From assembly GCA_031384605.1 (NCBI GenBank), contig JANNAT010000029.1, positions 1 to 64,000 on the forward strand: 64,000 nucleotides of DNA. Reading direction: 5' to 3'. Under the pieces are notes generated by a model. That model was not told the origin of the DNA. It did not search any database and was given only the letters and a program-made list of their open reading frames with translations. The translations under genes and the position numbers were made by a program. Origin of the DNA: JANNAT01 sp031384605. Its GTDB lineage: Bacteria; Pseudomonadota; Alphaproteobacteria; Rhodobacterales; Rhodobacteraceae. Below, piece after piece: positions 43,846 to 52,778 of the stretch (its first letter is position 1; the number at the start of each line of letters is the position of its first letter).

Positions 43846-44325
43846 TCAGGCCGGAGCGCGGTGGGATTCAACAAACCACAACTGCTGATCTATCCCGCGC
43901 GAGATTTCGGTGAACAAATCCGCCGTGGTCACATCACCCTGCGTTGTCGATAACCCAGCCGCGTCGCGGATGGATTGGCCAAAGGCTGCCAAAGCGGCAG
44001 ATACGGCGAAGACATGCTTTGCCTCATTCGCCACGCCCAATTCATAGGGCACAAGGTATGACTTTGCGCTGGCCACCTGAACGGTGCCTTCCGCCGTGCC
44101 GCCCAGACCAGCAGCGCGTTCCGCGATCAGGTCTGCGGCGTCCAGCGCCGTTGCTGCAACGTCGTCGAACAGTTTGTGAATGGCCATGAAAGTGGGCCCG
44201 CGCACGTTCCAATGGGCCTGTTTGATCTGCCCATGCAGATCAATCGCCGCCGCCAGATGCTTGTTCAACTGGGCGACGGATTGCGTGCGGATATTCTCGG
44301 ACAGGGTGTTGTGTGTCGGGTGCAT
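43846..44325 (-). CDS. dps: Dps/ferritin-like DNA-protecting protein
   Basis: 159 residues from the ATG at 44325 (AAGGA just upstream). It carries the Dps ferroxidase motif QIKQAHWNVRGPTFMAIHKLFDDVAATALDAADLIAERAAGLGG, with the His, Asp and Glu ligands. It oxidises and stores iron as a dodecamer and protects DNA in stress. It sits among EcfG-regulon genes, but no EcfG promoter was found directly before it on the minus strand. Confidence 0.95.
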   Translation of the reverse strand: MHPTHNTLSENIRTQSVAQLNKHLAAAIDLHGQIKQAHWNVRGPTFMAIHKLFDDVAATALDAADLIAERAAGLGGTAEGTVQVASAKSYLVPYELGVANEAKHVFAVSAALAAFGQSIRDAAGLSTTQGDVTTADLFTEISRGIDQQLWFVESHRAPA

Positions 44326-44426
44326 TGCCTTTGCGTCCTTTAATGACGGTGTCAGGGGTGGCGGATGCCGGTTGCGACCTCGCGGGAGGCAAAGATCGCC
44401 GCGACACGATTGGCCGCGCAATTGCG

Positions 44427-44451
44427 GGAACTGCCCGGCATCCGTCGCGTT
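44427..44451 (+). promoter_or_regulatory. EcfG-type promoter for the LuxR-type gene
   Basis: GGAAC at 44427-44431, 16-base spacer, CGTT at 44448-44451, leaving a long leader (about 140 bases) before the start at 44598. Confidence 0.65.
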
Positions 44452-44597
44452 GATCCTAGCAAACCGAATGCTGGTGCCGAAAGGGTCGGAAACTACTCAG
44501 GCACAGACCAAGGTTAGTGAACCGCAGGTTGAATGGGGCACACTAGCACAAAGAATCGTCGTGACCGTCACGAACTGCCTTTTGAAAGGAACCGCCC

Positions 44598-44990
44598 ATG
44601 CCGAACGATATCGGACATTTCATGGATTTCACCCCACGGCCCGATGCCTTTCGCAGCAATTGTGCACTGCCATTGCCTGCAAACAGCAACCCGTCCGTCA
44701 AAGAGTTGATGTCGCGCAATGGTGCGCTGGCAAAACAGAACAGGCAGTTGGCCATGGCTTTGGCAGCGGCACAAACGACATCGGCCGAACCGGCCCCACG
44801 GATTGCCAACCTGACGCCGCGGCAACGCGAAGTCATGGCGCTGGTGATGGAAGGGCACCGCAGCAAGAACATTGCCGCTGATCTGAACATCAGTCAGCGC
44901 ACGGTCGAAAATCATCGCGCCGCGATCATGCGGCGGACTGGTGCCGCGTCGTTGCCCGCGCTGGTGCGCCTGTCGCTTGGTCTTGCCTAA
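44598..44990 (+). CDS. LuxR/FixJ-type helix-turn-helix regulator without a receiver
   Basis: 130 residues, AAAGGAACC upstream. The C-terminal half is a LuxR-type DNA-binding domain (LTPRQREVMALVMEGHRSKNIAADLNISQRTVENHRAAIMRRTG). The first 65 residues are not a receiver and match nothing I know. It is short enough to act as a constitutive or protein-controlled transcription factor. An EcfG promoter precedes it, so it may be a second-tier regulator in the stress response. Confidence 0.85.
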   Translation: MPNDIGHFMDFTPRPDAFRSNCALPLPANSNPSVKELMSRNGALAKQNRQLAMALAAAQTTSAEPAPRIANLTPRQREVMALVMEGHRSKNIAADLNISQRTVENHRAAIMRRTGAASLPALVRLSLGLA

Positions 44991-45007
44991 CCAAAATGGA
45001 GAACCCC

Positions 45008-46072
45008 ATGCCGCAATCCCCGACCCAGAACCGCCGTCTGGTGCTGGCCACCCGGCCAAAGGGCGCGCCTTCGGCAGACACGCTGCGGCTTGAAACCACA
45101 GCTGTGCCAACCCCCGCCCCCGGCCAGATGCTGCTGCGCACGGAATATCTGTCGCTTGACCCCTATATGCGCGGCCGGATGAGCGATGCGCCATCTTACG
45201 CCGCCCCCGTCGATGTCGGCGCCGTGATGGAAGGCGGCACGGTGGCGCAGGTCGTGGCGTCGCATGTTGATGGGTTCGCGCCCGGCGACTGGGTGCTGAG
45301 TTTCAATGGCTGGCAGGATTATGCGCTGTCGGATGGCAAGGGCGTCACGTCACTTGGCACTGATCCTGCGCATCCGTCATGGTCTTTGGGGATCATGGGG
45401 ATGCCGGGGTTTACCGCCTGGGCCGGGTTGACGCAGATAGGGGTGCCGAAACCCGGCGAAACAGTGTGTGTGGCGGCAGCGACCGGGCCTGTCGGGGCAA
45501 CCGTTGGGCAGATTGCCAAGCTGATGGGGTGTCATGTTGTGGGCATCGCGGGGGGCGCGGAAAAGTGCGCCTATGCCGTCGAACGGTTGGGGTTTGATGC
45601 CTGTATTGATCACAAGTTCACTGACTTTGCCGAAAAGCTGAAGGCAGCAAGCCCCGGTGGCATCGACGTCTATTTTGAAAATGTCGGCGGGGCGGTGTTT
45701 GATGCCGTGGTGCCTTTGTTGAACACCGGTGCGCGCATTCCGGTTTGCGGACTTGTGTCAGGCTATAACGCCACCAGCCTGCCCGCCGGGCCAGACCGGA
45801 TGGGCTGGCTGATGGGGCAAGTTTTGCGCAAGCGGATCACGATGCGGGGGTTCATCATCTTTCAGGATTTCGGCAATCTTTATCCGCAGTTCGCCCGCGC
45901 GATGGGCGACTGGCTGGCCGCAGGGCAGATGCAGTATGTCGAAGAGATGATCGAAGGGCTGGAAGCGGCCCCGGCGGCCTTTATCGGCCTGTTGCGCGGT
46001 GAAAATTTTGGCAAGCGGGTGATCCATGTCGGCCCCCCGAAATTGATCGAAAACAAGGAACACGCGACATGA
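45008..46072 (+). CDS. NADP-dependent MDR oxidoreductase (zinc-less, CurA/leukotriene B4 12-HD type)
   Basis: 354 residues; start at 45008 preceded by GGAG. RRLVLATRPKGAPSADTLRLE, LSLDPYMRGRM, GMPGFTAWAGL and CVAAATGPVGATVGQIAKLMGC (NADPH fold, AxxGxxG type) define the YncB/CurA subfamily of enoyl or alkenal reductases. No zinc ligands are present. Such enzymes reduce reactive alkenals from lipid peroxidation or quinone-like compounds. The start of the DJ-1-like gene overlaps its stop, so both probably deal with reactive carbonyls. Confidence 0.9.
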   Translation: MPQSPTQNRRLVLATRPKGAPSADTLRLETTAVPTPAPGQMLLRTEYLSLDPYMRGRMSDAPSYAAPVDVGAVMEGGTVAQVVASHVDGFAPGDWVLSFNGWQDYALSDGKGVTSLGTDPAHPSWSLGIMGMPGFTAWAGLTQIGVPKPGETVCVAAATGPVGATVGQIAKLMGCHVVGIAGGAEKCAYAVERLGFDACIDHKFTDFAEKLKAASPGGIDVYFENVGGAVFDAVVPLLNTGARIPVCGLVSGYNATSLPAGPDRMGWLMGQVLRKRITMRGFIIFQDFGNLYPQFARAMGDWLAAGQMQYVEEMIEGLEAAPAAFIGLLRGENFGKRVIHVGPPKLIENKEHAT

Positions 46073-46746
46073 ACATCCTGATGGTTTTGACGTCGCATGA
46101 TGCGTTGGGCGATACCGGCAAAAAGACCGGCTTCTGGCTTGAGGAATTCGCGGCCCCCTATTATGTGCTGGCGGGCGCGGGGGCCAAGATCACGCTGGCT
46201 TCGCCCAAGGGGGGCCAGCCGCCGATTGATCCAACCAGCGATGCCGAAAGTGCGCAAACCGACGATACCCGCCGCTTCAAGGGCGATGCGACGGCCCGTG
46301 CGGCGCTTGCGGCCACGGTAAAGTTGGCCGATCTGGATCTGAACGCCTTTGACGCCGTATTTTATCCCGGCGGCCACGGCCCGCTTTGGGATTTGGCGGA
46401 AAACCCTGCCAGCATTCACCTGATCGAGTATTTCGCCAGCGGAGGCCGTCCCATCGCCGCCGTCTGCCATGCCCCTGCAATCTTTCGCCACACCAAAGGC
46501 GCGGATGGCAAGCCGCTGGTTTCAGGCCGCAATGTGACCGGATTTGCCAATACCGAAGAAGCGGCAGCGGGGCTAACCGCCGTTGTGCCGTTTCTGGTCG
46601 AAGATATGCTGGTGGCAGGCGGCGGGATTTATTCTAAAGGTGCCGACTGGGCATCGCACGTGGTGGTCGACGGCCGGCTGGTGACCGGCCAGAACCCGGC
46701 GTCGTCGAAAAAGGCGGCGGAAGCACTGGTGAAGCTGCTGGCCTGA
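46069..46746 (+). CDS. DJ-1/PfpI family protein (type 1 glutamine amidotransferase-like)
   Basis: 225 residues. The nucleophile elbow is AAVCHAPAIF with Cys near residue 137, and FYPGGHGPLWDLAEN supplies the oxyanion-side Gly-Gly-His of the family. TGFWLEEFAAPYYVL is the HchA/Hsp31-like opening. Members act as glyoxalase III, deglycase-like or chaperone proteins. Co-translated with the MDR reductase (ATGA overlap), pointing to carbonyl detoxification. Confidence 0.88.
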   Translation: MNILMVLTSHDALGDTGKKTGFWLEEFAAPYYVLAGAGAKITLASPKGGQPPIDPTSDAESAQTDDTRRFKGDATARAALAATVKLADLDLNAFDAVFYPGGHGPLWDLAENPASIHLIEYFASGGRPIAAVCHAPAIFRHTKGADGKPLVSGRNVTGFANTEEAAAGLTAVVPFLVEDMLVAGGGIYSKGADWASHVVVDGRLVTGQNPASSKKAAEALVKLLA

Positions 46747-46878
46747 GTTTAGGGGCCACAAAGGTTGCGCCAAGGATTGACCGACATCCAACCAGCGCAC
46801 CTGATGGGGCTTTGCGCTTAAAGTTGACCGCGCTCGCCTTGGCTTCGATTTTACTGCCTCATAATCAAGCACGCACAG

Positions 46879-47721
46879 TCAGTCGATGTAAGTGTCCGAT
46901 CTTTGCCCTGCCCGCTCGTGATGAATTGGCAGGGTGCGCCCATAAAGTTGCATGGCGCGTTCTGGCGCACCGACCATGTTTGGCTCTTCGACATAGGAAA
47001 ATATTGCCACATATCGGGGGCGCTTGCCGCCAAGCGGTGCGACCCGGTGCAGCGAATACCGGCCCCGAAAGATCTGAAGATCGCCGGGCTCCAGATGGAG
47101 CACCTTTACCTTGTCTGACGTGCCATTCAGGACACGCGCAACTTCGGCGAAGTTCTCGTCGCCTTCGCGAATACGGGGTGCATATTCGAAAGCGCCGCCA
47201 CTTTCGGCGTTTTGAATGGCAATCGTCACGGTGAAGTTATTCGTGTCGAAATGCCAAGGAAAGCCGTTGCCCGCCTGTGCCACATTGACGATGACGTCGG
47301 CCAAAGGGTCTGCGTAGCGGTGGAATTTATGCTCTTGCAGACAATCTTGGATAAATTGGTCAAAGCCAAGACTATCGTGAATGGTCCGCAAAGGGCCACT
47401 TGTGGCGAAGTTGTCAGCCGGAACAAACGCATTGGAACGTTCAAAGAATTGCCGCCGTGGATCGTCGGCCGGAAGACTGGTATCGTCCTTAGTAAAATAG
47501 ACATTGGTGCGGTTGAAGCTGCGGTGCCCATAGTCCGCAACACTTTCGGCCTCTGTTGCCAGTGCTTCGATGCCCCTTGGCGTCAGAAATCTTTTGATAA
47601 CCGCACAGCCATCGCGCGACAGATCAGACCGCACCCGCTCTACCAAGGCGCTGCGCTCTGCGCCTTCTTGGTTAATCGGGAAGCTTTGGTAATCAATCAG
47701 CGCGGAACTGCTGTAGGGCAT
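46879..47721 (-). CDS. 2-oxoglutarate/Fe(II) dioxygenase-like protein (ArpA/HalD type)
   Basis: 280 residues; start at 47721 with GGAGGA ribosome-binding site, the longer frame being rejected. GFPWHFDTNNFTVTIAIQN contains the HxD iron ligands, and the distal His with the 2-oxoglutarate Arg are in IFRGRYSLHRVAPLGGKRPR. The family hydroxylates or halogenates small substrates such as amino acids; the substrate here is unknown. Convergent with the DJ-1-like gene across a 132-base gap with no clear terminator. Confidence 0.75.
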   Translation of the reverse strand: MPYSSSALIDYQSFPINQEGAERSALVERVRSDLSRDGCAVIKRFLTPRGIEALATEAESVADYGHRSFNRTNVYFTKDDTSLPADDPRRQFFERSNAFVPADNFATSGPLRTIHDSLGFDQFIQDCLQEHKFHRYADPLADVIVNVAQAGNGFPWHFDTNNFTVTIAIQNAESGGAFEYAPRIREGDENFAEVARVLNGTSDKVKVLHLEPGDLQIFRGRYSLHRVAPLGGKRPRYVAIFSYVEEPNMVGAPERAMQLYGRTLPIHHERAGQRSDTYID

Positions 47722-47869
47722 AGTCGTCCTCCGATAAAGTTCCGGATGATTTGCACGTGTGGCACCGGGACTCTTGTTCGTTTTCGACACCATGACGCCG
47801 CATTTTGGATGCCGGTTCGCGCGCAAAGTTCGGTCAGGTATTGGGCACCGGCAGCGGGCGGTCGCCGCG

Positions 47870-49417
47870 TTACAGATATTTCTGGATCGGCAATTGCCCC
47901 ACGATCCACGACAGCGCCCTGCGGGACCAACCTGCCTCGGGCTCTGTCGCCATGACCGTCGGCAGGTCCGGGCGGGCAACCGCCCAGCGCAACGCGTGGT
48001 CTTCGCACGTCACATGATAGGCTTGGGCGGGCGAGGCCAGCGTATCGAACATGGCGATCAGGTCGGCGACCAGCTGCGGCTCTTCAAACAGCACCCCCAA
48101 TTCCGTATTGATATAGGCCGACCGCAGATCAAAGTTCAACGATCCGATAATTGCCCGCTGCCCGTCGATGACAAACACTTTGGAATGCAACACATCGCGT
48201 TTGCGGTCCGGCAGGACTGGTTTTGCAAATTCATAGACACTGGCCCCGGCTGCCAGCAACGGGCCACGATACGTGCGGTAAGCGCCGTGCACTGTGATCA
48301 AATCGGTCGATGACAAGGCATTGGTGATCAATGATACCCTGACCCCGCGCGCTTGCAGTCCGGTCAACCCCGCAAGTCCCGCCGTGCCGGGCACAAAGTA
48401 AGGCGTGATCAACCGCACCTCGGTTTTGGCGGCCTCCAGAATGGTGGAAATGGCCGTGTCGATCCAAGGGGCCGAATGCTTGCCATAGGCTTTGTCAGGG
48501 GGGTCGGCCAGTAGTTGAACCTTATCCGTCCAGCGCAACCGATCGGTCAGAAAACGGTCTTGCGGCCTGTTGTCCAAGGTTTGCGCCATGAACTGCCGCG
48601 ATACCGCCGACTGCACATGCCGCGCCAGCCGCTTGCGAAAGGCCCGCTTGTCCGCCTTGAACGCGGGCCACAACGCAACAATCGGCAATGACAGGCCAAG
48701 GTTCCAATAGCTGTCAAAGACCGCTGATACATCCGCCACTTTGGGCCCCGCCAGCATCACATCTGCATCAACCGAGATGCGATTGCCGGTATCCGCGCCA
48801 AAGTATGTATCGCCGATGTTGCGCCCACCCAAAATCGCTAACCGGCCGTCGGCGATCCACATCTTGCCGTGCATCCGGCGGTTAAAGCGTGAAAGTCCCA
48901 GGGCCATTTCGACCATCCGGCGTACCACATGGCCGCGATTGCGCACCGGGTTGAACAGCCGCACTTCGATCAGCGGGTGCTGGGTCAGCGCCAGAAAGGT
49001 GCGGTCAAAGCCCTGCACATTCACATCGTCCAGCAACAGCCGGATCCGCGCGCCCCGATCTGCGGCAGCCACCAGCGCATCAATCAGCAGCCAACCCGCC
49101 CGATCAGTGCTCCAGATGTAATACATCAAGTCCAGACTGCGCCCGGCCAGTGCCGCCGACAGCGCGCGGGCGGCAAAGGCATCGGCATTGTCCAACAGCA
49201 ACAGCAGCCCACTTTGGCCCGCATGTCGTTGCTGCAGCGGGCCGAACAAGCCATCAAGCGGGGTGTCCGGCCCGGCACAAGGCAGCGCGTTTGAGGCGGG
49301 CCCGCGCACTTTGCGCAAGAACCGTCGATAAGACCGGTGCGCCGACCAAGAGACAAAGGCGATCAGCGCAGCCAAAGCCGCGATCCACAGCACGATCAAC
49401 AACCCATGATGGATCAT
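47870..49417 (-). CDS. Phospholipase D/cardiolipin synthase-like protein
   Basis: 515 residues. One N-terminal membrane helix (LLIVLWIAALAALIAFVSW) and two HKD catalytic motifs: HGKMWIADGRLAILGGRNIGD and HSKVFVIDGQRAIIGSLNFD. This is the layout of bacterial ClsB/ClsC-type cardiolipin synthases, which transfer phosphatidyl groups. Its start overlaps the stop of the phosphatase-family gene upstream, a pairing (EEP phosphatase plus PLD protein) also seen in ybhP-clsB loci. Confidence 0.88.
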   Translation of the reverse strand: MIHHGLLIVLWIAALAALIAFVSWSAHRSYRRFLRKVRGPASNALPCAGPDTPLDGLFGPLQQRHAGQSGLLLLLDNADAFAARALSAALAGRSLDLMYYIWSTDRAGWLLIDALVAAADRGARIRLLLDDVNVQGFDRTFLALTQHPLIEVRLFNPVRNRGHVVRRMVEMALGLSRFNRRMHGKMWIADGRLAILGGRNIGDTYFGADTGNRISVDADVMLAGPKVADVSAVFDSYWNLGLSLPIVALWPAFKADKRAFRKRLARHVQSAVSRQFMAQTLDNRPQDRFLTDRLRWTDKVQLLADPPDKAYGKHSAPWIDTAISTILEAAKTEVRLITPYFVPGTAGLAGLTGLQARGVRVSLITNALSSTDLITVHGAYRTYRGPLLAAGASVYEFAKPVLPDRKRDVLHSKVFVIDGQRAIIGSLNFDLRSAYINTELGVLFEEPQLVADLIAMFDTLASPAQAYHVTCEDHALRWAVARPDLPTVMATEPEAGWSRRALSWIVGQLPIQKYL

Positions 49418-50142
49418 ATCAGCACAGCCTCGGGTGCGGTGCCCAGACGCAGGCGGGCCTTGATCGGCAGATGGTCTGACGCGCGCCGCGCCAGCGGGCT
49501 GTCATGGGCCGCCACGTCCAGCAATTCGCCATGGTCAGTCAGCATCATGCGGTCCAGCGCCAGCAGCGGATAGCGCGAGGGGAAACTTGGCCGCGCAGGC
49601 GCAATCACAAAATGCTTGGCCAGCGCCTGAAACGCAGCCCCGCCATCCCGCCATTCATTCAGATCGCCCATCAGCAACGTCGGTCGCCCCTCAAGTGCCG
49701 CGACTTTGTCGATCACCGCCCGCGCTTGCGCGGCCCTTGATGCCGACAACAGCCCCAGATGCGCGTTCACAATGCGCAAGGGTTGCCCGGCAATCACCAG
49801 ATCGGTCACCATCGCCCCGCGCGGCTCCAGCCCCGGCAGGATCAGCTGATGCACCTCTTGCACCAGCGCGTTGCGCACCAACAACAAGTTGCCATGCCAG
49901 CCATGCGCCGCGCCCACACCGTCCAGCGGCACCGCAATCAGCCCAAGATCGCGGCGGATCTGGTCAAGATCAAGCAGTCCGGTGCGGAGCCCGAACCGCG
50001 TATCCGCCTCTTGCAGGGCCAGAATATCCGCGCCGATCTCGGCGATCACCGCCGCTGTCCGGGCCAGATCACGACGGCGGTCGGTGCCAATGCCTTTGTG
50101 GATATTATAGGACGCCACAGACAGGTCTTGCGGCGTGGGCAT
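49414..50142 (-). CDS. Endonuclease/exonuclease/phosphatase (EEP) family protein
   Basis: 242 residues. EEP-fold motifs are VASYNIHKGIG, ADILALQEAD (metal Glu), IVNAHLGLL, LLMGDLNEW (Asp, Asn) and RASDHLPI (catalytic His). Compared with YbhP of E. coli, it lies directly before and overlaps a cardiolipin synthase-like gene, so a lipid-related phosphodiesterase role is more likely than a nuclease one. No signal peptide is visible. Confidence 0.85.
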   Translation of the reverse strand: MPTPQDLSVASYNIHKGIGTDRRRDLARTAAVIAEIGADILALQEADTRFGLRTGLLDLDQIRRDLGLIAVPLDGVGAAHGWHGNLLLVRNALVQEVHQLILPGLEPRGAMVTDLVIAGQPLRIVNAHLGLLSASRAAQARAVIDKVAALEGRPTLLMGDLNEWRDGGAAFQALAKHFVIAPARPSFPSRYPLLALDRMMLTDHGELLDVAAHDSPLARRASDHLPIKARLRLGTAPEAVLI

Positions 50143-50200
50143 GTGGTTCGGTCCTTGGGTTGTGATAGGAATGCGTCAGGGGTTCAACCCGCCAGCCGCG

Positions 50201-52525
50201 TCACAGTTCCACCCGACGCAGTCGCAAGGCGTTGCTGATCACTGACACCGAAGACAGGCTCATCGCGGCCGCTGCGATCATTGGCGACAGCAGGGTGCCG
50301 GCAAGCGGATAAAGCACCCCCGCCGCCACCGGAATGCCAATGGCGTTATAGGCAAAGGCGAAGAACAGGTTCTGCTTGATATTGCGCACCGTGGCACGGG
50401 CCAGTTTGCGCGCCCGCACGATACCCATCAGATCACCGCCCAGCAGCGTCAGCCCCGCACTTTCCACCGCCACATCGGCCCCGCCACCCATGGCAATGCC
50501 GACATCCGCTGCGGCCAGCGCGGGGGCGTCATTGACACCGTCACCGGCCATCGCCACCTTTTTCCCCTCTTTTCGCAGGGCCTCGATCAGGGCGCGTTTG
50601 TCATCGGGCAGCACGCCTGCGCGCACCTCATCAATGCCCAACGCAGCCGCCACGGCGCGGGCGGTGCGTTCGTTATCGCCCGTCGCCATGATAATCCGCA
50701 GCCCTTGCGAATGCAGTTCCTTGATTGCGGCGGCGGTGGTGGCCCGCACCGGATCGGCCACGGCAACGATCCCTGCCAAAACGCCATCCACGGCCACAAA
50801 CATCGCCGTCTTGCCTGTGACGCGCAATGCGTCTGCCTGCGCTTCTGCTGCGGTTGTCGCCAGCCCCAGATCCTGCATCATCGCGGCATTGCCCAGCGCC
50901 ACTTCGCGCCCCGCCACCGTGCCTTGCACACCCTTGCCGGTTACCGCCTTGAACCCTTGGGTATCCCCCGCCTCAATCCCCTTGGCCTTGGCCCCCGTTA
51001 CAATTGCCTCGGCCAGCGGATGTTCCGACCCCTTTTCCAGCGCCGCCGCCAGCGTCAGGATTGATGCCTCGTCCATCCCCGCCAGCACAATCACATCGGT
51101 CAATGCGGGCTTACCCATGGTCAGCGTGCCGGTCTTGTCGACGATCAGGGTATCCACGCCCGCCATCCGTTCCAGCGCTTCGGCGTCCTTGATCAGCACG
51201 CCAGCCTGCGCGCCGCGCCCTGCCGCCGTGGTGATGGAAATCGGGGTCGCTAGACCCAACGCACAGGGGCAGGCGATGATCAGCACAGACACCGCCGCCG
51301 TGATCGCATAGGCCAGCGCGGGGGCAGGCCCCCAGATCATCCATGCCGCAAAAGCCGCCATTGAAATCAGCAAAACTGCCGGCACGAACACCGCCGAAAT
51401 CTTGTCCGCAACCCCTTGGATCGGCGCGCGGGATCGTTTGGCGTTCGACACCATCGCCACGATCTGCGCCAGCACCGTATCGGCCCCAACCCGCCCCGCC
51501 GTCATCACCAGCGCGCCATTCTTGTTGATCGTGCCCCCCGTCAGCGGATCACCCACAGCCTTTTCAATTGGCATCGCCTCGCCGGTCATCAGGCTTTCAT
51601 CGACAGATGACGCGCCTTCAACAATCACGCCGTCCACCGGCACCGCATCGCCGGGGCGCACGCGCAAACGGTCGCCCGCCATGATATTGGCCAAAGGTGC
51701 ATCGTATTCGGTGCCATCGGGCAAAATTCGCCGTGCGGTTTTGGGGGCAAGGTCCAGCAACGCGCGGATCGCATCGCCGGTGCGTTCGCGCGCCCGCAAC
51801 TCCAGCACTTGCCCCACAAAGACCAGCGCCACAATCACCACCGCCGCCTCGTAATAGGTGCCGACGCCCATGCCCATCTGGTAGGCCGCCGGAAACACGC
51901 CGGGCAGAAACGTGGCGACGACGGAATAGCCATAGGCGGCGGCAACCCCGATGGAAATCAGCGTCCACATGTTGGGGCTGCGGTTGGTGACCGATGCCCA
52001 GCCACGCGAGAAGAACGGCCCTGCGGCCCAGAGCACAATCGGGCTGGCCAGCGCGAATTCCAGATAGCCCGCCACCTGATGCCCGATCCAGTCGCGCACG
52101 GGCAACCCCACCAGCGTGCCCATCGTCAGGATCACCAGCGGCACGGCGGCAGCGGCGGAAATCCACATCCGCCGGGTAAAATCCGCCAGTTCCGGTGATG
52201 GCGCATCCGATGCAACCACCGGTTCCAGCACCATGCCGCAGATCGGGCAATTGCCGGGCCTGTCTTGCAAAATCTGCGGATGCATCGGGCAGGTATATTG
52301 CGCCGCGTCGGCCACCGCATGGCCCTTGGGCGCGGCTTTGCCGGAGGCGTAAAACCACGGATCAGCCTTGAATTTGGTCTGGCATTTTTCGGAACAGAAA
52401 TGGAAATCGGCGGCCCCAAAGGACTCGGTCCTGGTATCCGGTTTCAGCGTTACCGTCATGCCGCAGACCGGGTCAATCGCGGTCGCCGCGTCGTTCGCCG
52501 ATGGCGCCGTCTGATCCGCGTTCAT
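50201..52525 (-). CDS. Heavy-metal (copper-type) P1B ATPase
   Basis: 774 residues from the ATG at 52525. It carries an N-terminal YHS domain (IDPVCGMTV) and a heavy-metal-binding domain (YTCPMHPQILQDRPGNCPICGM) instead of a CxxC HMA domain. Then come eight membrane helices, TGEAMP, the CPC transport motif (IACPCALGLATP), DKTGTLT phosphorylation site, the HP locus (SEHPLAEA) and GDGVNDAP. It exports or delivers Cu(I). Its start overlaps a 34-residue membrane protein gene. An FNR box lies upstream of that pair. Confidence 0.93.
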   Translation of the reverse strand: MNADQTAPSANDAATAIDPVCGMTVTLKPDTRTESFGAADFHFCSEKCQTKFKADPWFYASGKAAPKGHAVADAAQYTCPMHPQILQDRPGNCPICGMVLEPVVASDAPSPELADFTRRMWISAAAAVPLVILTMGTLVGLPVRDWIGHQVAGYLEFALASPIVLWAAGPFFSRGWASVTNRSPNMWTLISIGVAAAYGYSVVATFLPGVFPAAYQMGMGVGTYYEAAVVIVALVFVGQVLELRARERTGDAIRALLDLAPKTARRILPDGTEYDAPLANIMAGDRLRVRPGDAVPVDGVIVEGASSVDESLMTGEAMPIEKAVGDPLTGGTINKNGALVMTAGRVGADTVLAQIVAMVSNAKRSRAPIQGVADKISAVFVPAVLLISMAAFAAWMIWGPAPALAYAITAAVSVLIIACPCALGLATPISITTAAGRGAQAGVLIKDAEALERMAGVDTLIVDKTGTLTMGKPALTDVIVLAGMDEASILTLAAALEKGSEHPLAEAIVTGAKAKGIEAGDTQGFKAVTGKGVQGTVAGREVALGNAAMMQDLGLATTAAEAQADALRVTGKTAMFVAVDGVLAGIVAVADPVRATTAAAIKELHSQGLRIIMATGDNERTARAVAAALGIDEVRAGVLPDDKRALIEALRKEGKKVAMAGDGVNDAPALAAADVGIAMGGGADVAVESAGLTLLGGDLMGIVRARKLARATVRNIKQNLFFAFAYNAIGIPVAAGVLYPLAGTLLSPMIAAAAMSLSSVSVISNALRLRRVEL

Positions 52526-52626
52526 TTGCGCAGATACTTGACCAAAGCCGCAATCGCGAGAACAGCAATAACCCCCATCACCACCATCCATAACCCGCCT
52601 GAACCCATGTAATATCCGTTCATCAT
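52522..52626 (-). CDS. 34-residue membrane protein co-translated with the copper ATPase
   Basis: MMNGYYMGSGGLWMVVMG starts a single hydrophobic helix (LWMVVMGVIAVLAIAALVKYL) ended by a basic tail. GGGAAAGG stands nine bases before the ATG. The stop overlaps the ATPase start (ATGA at 52522-52525), showing tight coupling. It is Met-rich on the N-terminal side, which could offer Cu(I) ligands. Too short for a family call; I infer a small accessory subunit of the ATPase. Confidence 0.65.
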   Translation of the reverse strand: MMNGYYMGSGGLWMVVMGVIAVLAIAALVKYLRK

Positions 52627-52710
52627 CGCATGACCTTTCCCAATGTTATGCCGCATATTACGGCGTTGCCGTTCCCTGTCGTTGATACAGGTCAGTCGGG
52701 CGCGCGCGCA

Positions 52711-52724
52711 TTGATCTGCGTCAA
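52711..52724. promoter_or_regulatory. FNR-type box between copper ATPase and CbpA genes
   Basis: TTGATCTGCGTCAA, matching the FNR/FixK pattern TTGAT-N4-RTCAA. It is 85 bases before the membrane-protein/ATPase start and 55 bases before the CbpA-like start, so it could serve either divergent unit. Confidence 0.6.
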
Positions 52725-52778
52725 TGCAGGTGTGGCGCGTTGCCGTATTGTGAAAGATGATACCAAACCGGGGGCCAG

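Noticed and set aside
52656..52682. Minus-strand GGAAC-N17-CGGC before the copper ATPase unit
   Set aside because: The -10 element is CGGC, not CGTT, so it was not counted as an EcfG promoter.
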